Notes under the pieces: generated by a model
Told to the model about the DNA's origin: nothing
Databases searched by the model: none
The model's input: the letters and a program-made list of their open reading frames with translations, nothing else
From: Gemmatimonadota bacterium
GTDB taxonomy: Bacteria > Gemmatimonadota > Gemmatimonadetes > Gemmatimonadales > GWC2-71-9
Assembly (NCBI GenBank): GCA_029862935.1
Contig: JAOTWK010000242.1
Span: 1 to 5,825 of the forward strand
Direction: 5' to 3'
DNA length: 5,825 nt
Shown here: positions 1 through 4,744 of the stretch, one piece after another
Numbering within the stretch: position 1 is the stretch's first letter
Layout: each line of letters begins with the position of its first letter
Translations under genes and position numbers: made by a program

Positions 1-999
1 CGTTCCCGGAGGACCTCTCGACCCGTCGGGGCCGTCCGCGCCGTCCGGACCGTCCGCTCCCCGTTGCCCATCAGGGCACGTTCTCCCCTCCCTGGAGAGC
101 CCTTCTCCGCCAACTCCACCGGGTCCACCGTCACCACCGCCCCCTCCGGCGCCACCCCGCCCACCCGGACTCCGCGCATCGACCAGTCCCGCGAGGAAGG
201 GTTCGTCAGTCGACACGATGATCGTGATGGGTCCCCCGGAGCCACCTGCGCCTCCCGGCCCCCCATTGCTCCCCGCGCCTCCCGCCCCTCCCGGACTCCC
301 CGGGCAGCCATCCCGACCCTTCACACCCTCGGCACCATCTGCACCGTTCTCGCCTCGTCCGCCGCGACCACCGATTGACTCCACCACAAACCAATCCGCG
401 GGCGGCACGGCGTCGGCATCGTGCATCACGTAGAACGGGGGCGCATCTCCGACTTCGATGCCTGCGACCAAGACACGTTCATAGAAGGGCGATCGCAGCA
501 CGTCGACCCTGGCGAGCACGTCGGGTCCCGAGTAGCCAGATCGGCCCCGCGGTCCCGTGCGTCCCACAAAGCGGAAGGTGTGCGGCTGACAGGAGTAGTC
601 GGGAGCTACGGAGACAGAGGCCGTGAGCCCGGGCCGGGCTCGAAGCTCAGCTCGGAGCCGGAACCCATCCATCGCAGACAGCAGCGGATCGGCGTGCGCG
701 CTCCAATCACCGTCCCCCTGCGGCTCGGCTTCCGCACTCGTGCGCCGCAGAAAGACGACGTGCAGCGCAGGTGGACGATCATCGTCGTATTCCCGCGCGA
801 ACGGGATCGTGGTTCCATCGTCCAGCACCGCCTCGTAATCGGTGACGATCGCCTGTCCCGGACACGCCCACGCCTCCCGCGGCATGATGCGGATCTCGTC
901 GATGCGAGACACGAGTCCGGGATCCGGCGCAAAGTCCGGTGGCGGCTTCGACGAACAAGCCATGAGCAACACAATCGGGACCCATCGCAGACACTTCAT
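1..999 (-). CDS. Collagen-like (Gly-X-Y repeat) lipoprotein, 3' end beyond the window
   Basis: The frame is open from ATG 999-997 to base 1, giving 333 residues without a stop. Residues 1-15 are a lipoprotein signal: KCLRW, a hydrophobic core, then the lipobox LMAC with Cys15 as the lipidated residue. Residues 16-145 form a non-repetitive, probably beta-rich domain with Cys46 and Cys137. Gly then falls at every third residue in four tracts: 146-160 (5 triplets), 210-257 (16 triplets), 279-302 (8 triplets) and 311 to the edge (more than 7 triplets, rich in GPD and GAD). A hydrophobic insert (ITIIVS...FLAGLV) lies at 258-278. Gly-X-Y tracts of this kind form collagen triple helices in bacterial surface proteins, so this is likely a trimeric, membrane-anchored surface or periplasmic protein. 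That role is inferred, as is any Cys232/Cys308 disulfide. A good ribosome site, AGAGGTGG (1012-1005), lies inside the end of moaA. No named family was recognised for the N-terminal domain. Confidence 0.88.
   Translation of the reverse strand, partial: MKCLRWVPIVLLMACSSKPPPDFAPDPGLVSRIDEIRIMPREAWACPGQAIVTDYEAVLDDGTTIPFAREYDDDRPPALHVVFLRRTSAEAEPQGDGDWSAHADPLLSAMDGFRLRAELRARPGLTASVSVAPDYSCQPHTFRFVGRTGPRGRSGYSGPDVLARVDVLRSPFYERVLVAGIEVGDAPPFYVMHDADAVPPADWFVVESIGGRGGRGENGADGAEGVKGRDGCPGSPGGAGGAGSNGGPGGAGGSGGPITIIVSTDEPFLAGLVDARSPGGRGGAGGGGGDGGPGGVGGEGLSREGRTCPDGQRGADGPDGADGPDGSRGPPGT
25..60 (-). repeat. Four tandem 9-bp units encoding Gly-Ala/Pro-Asp pairs
   Basis: On the minus strand four consecutive 9-base units, each of the form GGN-SCN-GAC, encode GAD-GPD-GAD-GPD (residues 314-325 of the collagen-like lipoprotein). 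The units differ mainly in the third base of the Gly codon and in the Ala/Pro codon. The near-identity at DNA level suggests recent unit duplication, so this tract may vary in length between strains. Confidence 0.7.
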
Positions 1000-1000
1000 C

Positions 1001-2053
1001 TCAACCACCTCTCGTGTGCATCTCTCGATGCGGATCGTGGCGCAGACCCGTCGGCGCGAACAAGGGACCTCGCGCAATCTGCGTCAAGCGCGCTTCGGCA
1101 CCTCGATCCGCGCGCTCGCTCCACGCCGAACGAATGGAGTCTGCGATGTCCTGATCGGACGCCCCTGGGCGCAGGAGCGACTTGAGATCGACCCCCTCGT
1201 CCGCATAGAGGCAGAGATACCACATGCCGTCGGCCGTGAGCCGACTCCGGCCACAGGAACCACAGAAAGGCTGGGTCGTTGAGGCGATGATGCCGAACAC
1301 GGTTCCGTCCGGGAGGGCGTACCGATCCGCCGGGACACCTGTCTCTCGGGCCGCGTCAACCGGACTGACTCGCCCATGGGAGCGCTCGAGGATGTCGAGG
1401 ATCTCCAGCCGACTCACCACATCGCGCGACGACCACCGTGTCGCGCCACCGACGTCCATGTACTCGATGAATCTGACCTCGACACCCTTGTCGCGGCTGA
1501 AGTCGATGAGCTTCGTCAGTTCATCATCGTTGAACCCACGCACGACCACCGTGTTCAGCTTGGTCTTCGTGAACCCCGCCGCGCAAGCAGCCTCTATACC
1601 ACGTAGCACATCTTCGAGTCGCGCGCGACGCGACAATCGGTGGAACCGCTCCGGAACCAGAGTGTCCAGGCTGATCGTGATCCGATCGAGCCCTGCCTCC
1701 CGGAGCGCCCCCGCATGGCGCTCCAACAATACGCCGTTCGTCGTGATCGCGAGGTCCGTCAGGCGCGGATTCGATCGCAACAGACCAACCAAATGCGGGA
1801 GATTTTGACGGAGCAGCGGCTCCCCTCCGGTGATTCGCACCCTGCTGACACCCAGAGTGCTGAACACCTCCACCAGGTGCGCGGCTTCCTCATAGTCCAG
1901 GATGGATGATCTCGGCAGCCACACGTAGTCCTGCTCCGGCATGCAGTACGAGCAGCGGAGATTGCACCGGTCGGTCACGGACACGCGGAGACTGTCGAGA
2001 GCGCGCTCGAACCGATCCAGGAGGGGTGGTGACGTGACGCTACGGCCTGGCAT
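1001..2053 (-). CDS. moaA: GTP 3',8-cyclase MoaA (molybdenum cofactor biosynthesis)
   Basis: This 350-residue radical-SAM enzyme catalyses the first step of molybdenum cofactor synthesis, converting GTP to 3',8-cyclo-GTP, which MoaC then turns into cyclic pyranopterin monophosphate. The N-terminal SAM cluster motif is TDRCNLRCSYCMP (Cys30, Cys34, Cys37). It is followed by GGEP (76-79), which binds SAM, and TTNG (104-107). The second, substrate-binding 4Fe-4S cluster is C-X2-C-X13-C at Cys264, Cys267 and Cys281, a hallmark of MoaA. The protein ends in the catalytically important Gly-Gly tail (TRGG), so it is complete. ATG 2053 was chosen because LLDRF...LRVSVTDRC matches the usual N-terminus and length. 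The frame stays open upstream to 2713, but that part is antisense to another gene. No Shine-Dalgarno is visible; a TACAAT box just upstream suggests a near-leaderless mRNA. The next gene starts one base after the stop. No other Moco gene is in the window. Confidence 0.97.
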   Translation of the reverse strand: MPGRSVTSPPLLDRFERALDSLRVSVTDRCNLRCSYCMPEQDYVWLPRSSILDYEEAAHLVEVFSTLGVSRVRITGGEPLLRQNLPHLVGLLRSNPRLTDLAITTNGVLLERHAGALREAGLDRITISLDTLVPERFHRLSRRARLEDVLRGIEAACAAGFTKTKLNTVVVRGFNDDELTKLIDFSRDKGVEVRFIEYMDVGGATRWSSRDVVSRLEILDILERSHGRVSPVDAARETGVPADRYALPDGTVFGIIASTTQPFCGSCGRSRLTADGMWYLCLYADEGVDLKSLLRPGASDQDIADSIRSAWSERADRGAEARLTQIARGPLFAPTGLRHDPHREMHTRGG

Positions 2054-2063
2054 ATGTGGGTGG

Positions 2064-2069
2064 ATTGTA
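2064..2069 (-). promoter_or_regulatory. Possible -10 box (TACAAT) for moaA
   Basis: Read on the minus strand this is TACAAT, ten bases before the moaA ATG. A start site 6-7 bases downstream would leave a 5' leader of only about 4-5 bases, which fits the absence of a ribosome binding site. No convincing -35 box lies at the right spacing (TGGCTC at 17 bp), so the call is weak. Confidence 0.3.
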
Positions 2070-2193
2070 GCGGCACCGTGGGGCCCGAGCCAGGTCCGGT
2101 GGGCCTTGCGGGGCGGATGCCGGCACCTCGTCTGACCGCCGCTCTCGTGCGGCAGTGTGCCCGTCCGAGGACATGATGCGAGACCAGCTGAGG

Positions 2194-2214
2194 TGCCAGT
2201 TTGGCGCACTGGCA
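2194..2214. other. Perfect 7-bp inverted repeat (hairpin) in the moaA upstream region
   Basis: TGCCAGT (2194-2200) and ACTGGCA (2208-2214) are exact reverse complements around a 7-base loop. Flanking GCTG (2187-2190) and CAGC (2216-2219) could extend the stem across a 3x1 internal loop. No U-run follows on either strand, so it is not an intrinsic terminator. It could be an operator for a dimeric regulator or a structured leader if moaA is transcribed from further upstream. Confidence 0.45.
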
Positions 2215-2249
2215 GCAGCCAAGCCCGTATATAGCTGATTTTAAAGGAC

Positions 2250-2307
2250 TTGACATCCCCCGGTCCGTTGGGAGAACATTGGCATAGTTCTCGCCTTATA
2301 TTAGGCG
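2250..2307 (+). promoter_or_regulatory. Probable promoter region of the 162-residue gene
   Basis: Three overlapping signals lie 34-91 bases before the GTG start. A perfect -35 hexamer TTGACA (2250-2255) has only a poor -10 match (GAACAT, 18-bp spacer). TTGGCATAGTTCTCGC (2279-2294) has the GG-N10-GC spacing of a sigma-54 -24/-12 element and a good -24 half, but a mismatched -12 half. TATATT (2297-2302) resembles a -10 box and sits exactly in the middle of the inverted repeat CGCCT/AGGCG (2292-2307). The sequence does not decide which is used. Confidence 0.4.
2292..2307. repeat. Inverted repeat CGCCT-TATATT-AGGCG, possible operator
   Basis: Perfect 5-bp arms flank a six-base AT core that looks like a -10 box. 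An inverted repeat centred on a -10 element is a common repressor-site layout, since a bound dimer would block RNA polymerase. It lies 33 bases before the start codon at 2341. Confidence 0.4.
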
Positions 2308-2340
2308 TGGACGGGGCATCACCCCAACGGAAGGTGGACG

Positions 2341-2829
2341 GTGGACCACAGCACGAACGGATGCGTCGAGAGCGGCTCCTACCTGAGCGCTCAGCAACTG
2401 GGCGAGACCGTCGAGGCTCTCGCACCGGCGGTTGCTGTGTTGCTGCAGCGGATCGCTCCGACTGAAGTCGTGTCCACCGAGTCGGGTGGCACGGGCTACC
2501 GGTTTGTGCTGCCCCTGTCTTTTCCTGACGGCATTGGACATGGGACCGTCGTGGCCAGGTTGTTCCGGTATCGGGATAGCGTGCGTCTCGACGTCGAGAT
2601 CGTGCACAACCGAAGGTTTGCGAAGGCCGACGGCTCCCCATCCGATCGTCGTTGCTACATGAACGACTTCGTCGCCTCATCGACGATTGCGCCAGATGCG
2701 ACCGAACTGTCACCCGACTTCGAGCGGAGCGTGCTGCGGGGGGTGCTCATGGCACGCGACGGGGTCCGACGGCACAATCGGGAACAGGCGGCACCGTGGA
2801 ACCAGGTGGTGATCGCCGCGGCCGAGTAG
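2341..2829 (+). CDS. Hypothetical soluble protein, 162 residues
   Basis: I do not recognise this protein. The start is GTG 2341, preceded by GGAAGG (2329-2334) with six bases of spacing; the frame has a stop just upstream (2302-2304), so no longer version is possible. There is no signal peptide or membrane segment, so it is probably cytoplasmic. Residues 16-37 look like an amphipathic helix. Residues 52-90 are likely beta strands (GYRFVLPLSF, GTVVARLFRY, SVRLDVEIV), and 126-150 are probably helical and rich in Arg. Two Cys (8 and 105) are far apart, and no catalytic motif stands out. It is the only plus-strand gene, with its own promoter zone and a strong terminator 17 bases after the stop, so it is probably monocistronic. 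The sensible start, ribosome site and terminator argue that the gene is real although its role is unknown. Confidence 0.8.
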   Translation: MDHSTNGCVESGSYLSAQQLGETVEALAPAVAVLLQRIAPTEVVSTESGGTGYRFVLPLSFPDGIGHGTVVARLFRYRDSVRLDVEIVHNRRFAKADGSPSDRRCYMNDFVASSTIAPDATELSPDFERSVLRGVLMARDGVRRHNREQAAPWNQVVIAAAE

Positions 2830-2846
2830 ACGGGCTTTGATAATTG

Positions 2847-2885
2847 AGAGCGGGCGGCCCAGGCTGGGCCGCCCGCTCTTTCTTT
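2847..2885 (+). terminator. Rho-independent terminator between convergent genes
   Basis: A perfect 14-bp stem (arms 2848-2861 and 2865-2878), extendable by one A-T pair, closes a GGC loop and is followed by TTTCTTT. It lies 17 bases after the stop of the 162-residue gene and 19 bases from the stop of the convergent hydrolase gene. On the minus strand the stem is followed by the less U-rich TCAATTAT, so it may stop both transcripts, with the plus direction favoured. Confidence 0.93.
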
Positions 2886-2904
2886 GCCCCTCAACGTCAG
2901 ACGA

Positions 2905-3849
2905 TCAGCGCACCGCGATCGTCGCCCATGACCCTCCGCGTGCATCGAGGGTGTATCTCGCGTCGCCCACGTACACTGTGCGTCCCTCGACGCCGTCCAC
3001 TGTCTCCCAATAGGGAAACCGAGCCCAGCTCAAGAACTTCCGGACCTCCGGGCCACGGGTGGCCGCCGCCGCGCCGAAGTCCGTGGGTTCCGTATCGTAC
3101 TCGAGGTCTGCCAGTTCCAGGCGCGGGCTCAGCCAGTACCAGTGACCAAAGCGGTAGCGGTCGCCGATCTCCATCACGACGCGCCGCTGAAACGGGTTGA
3201 CTGGCATCGGCGCGATCATGAGCCGAACCGGCTCAGGTAGACCCTGTGCCACGACGGCCCTGGTGACGAACCCACGCGCTGCAACGTTCGAGGCGGCCAT
3301 CGCGGCGATGTAGAGCGCCACGACGACGACCGCAGCCACGGCCGGTCGCCTGACCCCAACGTGCCTCCCACGATTGCGGCGACGTTGCAGGACAATCCCG
3401 AGCGAAAGCACCGCCCACACCCACGGATCAACGATGAAGAGCGTGTCTCCAAAGAACCACGTGTCGCTGAACGGCATGAGGAGACGGATACCGTAGGTAT
3501 TCAGCAGGTCCAGAAGCGGGTGCGTCCACACGCCGAGCAGTGCCAACAGCAGAAGCTGGCGGGGGATGACCGGTCGGTCGGGCACGCGTCCACCGCGGTG
3601 TCGCACCAATCGATCCCACACAAGCATGGCACCCGTCAAGAGCAGCGGAAGCAAGAGCCACGCGAGGATGCCGTGTGTGATACCCCGACGAAACCAGAGC
3701 GCGGTGTATGGTCCAGCGAAGTAGGCTAAGATGTCGAGGTCCGGCAGATTGGCGGCGACCAGCAGGGTCGCCATGCCCAGCCCCGTTTCACGTTTTAGCC
3801 CACTCTCGCCGAGCGTCGCCCCAACCAGGCTGTGGCAGACGGGGTCCAC
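2905..3849 (-). CDS. YdjM/YfhP-type membrane-bound putative metal-dependent hydrolase
   Basis: This is a 314-residue inner-membrane protein of the family annotated 'metal-dependent hydrolase' (DUF457; E. coli YdjM, B. subtilis YfhP). Family marks in order: MDPVCHSLVGA at the very N-terminus (His6), NLPDLD (34-39), RRGITHG (54-60, His59), WTHPLLDLLNTYG (108-120, His110, Asp114) and FFGDTLFIVDPW (132-143). The His and Asp residues are the presumed metal ligands; the true substrate is unknown for the family. Hydrophobic segments lie near 24-44, 60-78, 98-115, 136-155 and 168-188, followed by a soluble C-terminal domain of about 120 residues, as in YfhP. GTG 3849 was chosen because the family begins MDP-x-x-H; GAGGT lies a few bases before it, slightly close. 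It is the last gene of the minus-strand run, 82 bases after the DUF971 gene. The length is normal and no key residue is missing. Confidence 0.88.
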   Translation of the reverse strand: MDPVCHSLVGATLGESGLKRETGLGMATLLVAANLPDLDILAYFAGPYTALWFRRGITHGILAWLLLPLLLTGAMLVWDRLVRHRGGRVPDRPVIPRQLLLLALLGVWTHPLLDLLNTYGIRLLMPFSDTWFFGDTLFIVDPWVWAVLSLGIVLQRRRNRGRHVGVRRPAVAAVVVVALYIAAMAASNVAARGFVTRAVVAQGLPEPVRLMIAPMPVNPFQRRVVMEIGDRYRFGHWYWLSPRLELADLEYDTEPTDFGAAAATRGPEVRKFLSWARFPYWETVDGVEGRTVYVGDARYTLDARGGSWATIAVR

Positions 3850-3931
3850 TTACCTCAGCCCCACCCGTCCCCACCGACGACCGGGGACGACGGCCGACGA
3901 CGAGAGACGACCGCACACCGCTGACTGCCGA
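3850..3931 (-). other. Short gap with degenerate GTCGTC repeats
   Basis: The 82 bases between the DUF971 stop and the hydrolase start contain several imperfect copies of CGACGA/GACGAC (about 3874-3912; GTCGTC on the minus strand). No terminator or clear promoter is visible, so read-through from the upstream genes is likely. GAGGT near 3852-3857 probably serves as ribosome site for the hydrolase gene. Confidence 0.5.
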
Positions 3932-4252
3932 TCAGTCCTCCGCCCTGCACATGTCGCAGGGACACAGCGCGGCCAGTAACTCATACGTGTAGATCCCGGT
4001 GCTGTGCCCGTCGCTCCAGTCGATCCGAATGGCGTAGCCACCGACGAGACCGATCGCTAATGCGCGGATGTCGTCCGGGACCGTGTCGGGATCGAGCAGA
4101 GGTCTGCCTGTCATCTCTTCCACGCACTGAGCGCAGGGACAGGCGAGCCGGAGGTCGCGCGCGGGATACGACGCCACGTGGTTGGCGTCCCACGTGACGA
4201 CGATCTCCCGTTCTCCGCGATGGATGCGTTGTGGAATGCCGGAACTGCTCAC
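3932..4252 (-). CDS. DUF971 (GBBH-like N-terminal domain) protein
   Basis: This 106-residue protein consists of a single DUF971 domain, the fold found at the N-terminus of gamma-butyrobetaine hydroxylase. The core signature LRLACPCAQCVEE gives Cys38-X-Cys40-X2-Cys43, and DWSDGHSTGIYTYELL supplies His83. In the human hydroxylase the equivalent Cys-X-Cys-X2-Cys and His bind a structural zinc, so a metal site is expected here. A second Cys-X-Cys-X2-Cys (Cys97, Cys99, Cys102; CPCDMC) sits four residues from the C-terminus. Stand-alone DUF971 proteins are often linked with Fe-S cluster or metal handling, but the biochemical role is not settled. The GTG start (4252) overlaps the osmC stop in GTGA, and there is no separate ribosome site, so translation is probably coupled to osmC. 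Confidence 0.9.
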   Translation of the reverse strand: MSSSGIPQRIHRGEREIVVTWDANHVASYPARDLRLACPCAQCVEEMTGRPLLDPDTVPDDIRALAIGLVGGYAIRIDWSDGHSTGIYTYELLAALCPCDMCRAED

Positions 4253-4680
4253 CGTGCAAGCGCGGCGTCCAACTCGAAATCGACGTTCCCCTTGAGTGCT
4301 TTTGACACTGGGCAGTTCTCTTTGGCCTGTTGAGCCGCTGCCACGAAACCGTCATTGTCCAGCCCGTCCACCCTCCCCCGCACCTCGAGCTGCATCTTGG
4401 TGACCCGGGCTGCGCCTTCCACGATCTCCATCGTGCAAGAGGCCTTGGTCGTGATGCTCGTGGCGGGCGTCCCAGCCTTTTCCAGATCCGCTGAGAGCGC
4501 CATGCTGAGACATGCGGCATGCGCTGCGGCAATCAACTCTTCCGGATTCGTACCCTTCGTGCCTTGAAAACGGGTGGCAAACGTGTAGGCGCCCTTGAAC
4601 GATCCGGATCCCGCCTTGAACTCACCGTTACCGGACCGAAGAACGCCATTCCATATCGCAGTGGCACTACTTGTGACCAT
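4249..4680 (-). CDS. osmC: OsmC-family organic hydroperoxide reductase
   Basis: This 143-residue thiol peroxidase reduces organic hydroperoxides in the cytoplasm with a pair of reactive cysteines, and is probably homodimeric. The stretch TRFQGTKGTNPEEL followed by AAAHAACLSMAL is very close to E. coli OsmC; Cys57 is the peroxidatic Cys, with Arg37 and Glu47/48 nearby. ENCPVSKAL carries the resolving Cys123. The match to TRFEGxKGTNPEEL favours the OsmC over the Ohr branch. ATG 4680 was chosen over an upstream in-frame start near 4776 because it is preceded by GAGGAG with eight bases of spacing, gives the family's usual length, and the longer form would overlap the upstream gene. It starts 64 bases after the membrane-protein stop and overlaps the DUF971 gene by 4 bp. 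An extra Cys82 is present; its role is unknown. Confidence 0.95.
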   Translation of the reverse strand: MVTSSATAIWNGVLRSGNGEFKAGSGSFKGAYTFATRFQGTKGTNPEELIAAAHAACLSMALSADLEKAGTPATSITTKASCTMEIVEGAARVTKMQLEVRGRVDGLDNDGFVAAAQQAKENCPVSKALKGNVDFELDAALAR

Positions 4681-4715
4681 CAGTGATCTCCTCGAGAAAA
4701 ATGTGCGGTAATGTA

Positions 4716-4730
4716 ACAGGCCAATCCTGT
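4716..4730. repeat. Inverted repeat upstream of osmC, possible operator
   Basis: ACAGG (4716-4720) and CCTGT (4726-4730) are perfect 5-bp arms around CCAAT, 36 bases before the osmC ATG. It sits in the 64-base gap where an internal osmC promoter would lie, but it does not resemble the OhrR operator known to me and the arms are short. Confidence 0.25.
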
Positions 4731-4744
4731 AGCTCTCGTGTCTC

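Larger units (their letters stand above)
2054..2340. other. Intergenic region between divergent moaA and the 162-residue gene
   Basis: These 287 bases separate two divergently transcribed genes. The left half is GC-rich, with an 8-bp palindrome TGCCGGCA at 2118-2125 and a hairpin at 2194-2214. The right half (2227-2302) is distinctly AT-richer and holds TATATA, TTGACA and TATATT boxes, as expected for a promoter zone. Frames crossing this stretch show no family resemblance and no ribosome site, so I see no gene here. A Moco-sensing RNA motif sometimes precedes moaA genes, but I cannot recognise its structure by eye. Confidence 0.6.

Noticed and set aside
25..372. Could the regular repeats be a CRISPR array or minisatellite rather than coding?
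   Set aside because: The period is three codons with Gly at each first position in one continuous frame, with no spacers, so the repetition is explained by the collagen-like protein.
218..433. Plus-strand Pro-rich frame (many APP/GPP runs) that looks like a Pro-rich protein
   Set aside because: It is the antisense reading of the Gly-X-Y tract; GGN codons read in reverse give Pro-rich sequence.
606..974. Minus-strand open frames at 606-974 and 779-994
   Set aside because: Both are out-of-frame readings of the lipoprotein gene and lack its signal peptide and ribosome site.
421..1185. Plus-strand open frame of 254 codons
   Set aside because: It lies opposite the lipoprotein and the end of moaA, has low-complexity Arg/Ser/Pro-rich sequence, no ribosome site and no family resemblance.
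2228..2256. Minus-strand promoter ATGTCA-N17-TATATA
   Set aside because: The spacing is right, but both boxes are partial matches and it lies about 175 bases before moaA in an AT-rich patch where such matches arise by chance; it was not strong enough to list.
2054..2713. The moaA frame stays open upstream, which would make a 570-residue protein
   Set aside because: The extra 220 residues have no MoaA similarity, are antisense to the 162-residue gene, and cross a promoter-like region. Open antisense frames are common in GC-rich DNA.
3361..3729. Plus-strand open frame of 122 codons
   Set aside because: It is antisense to the strongly supported YdjM/YfhP-type gene and shows no start signal.
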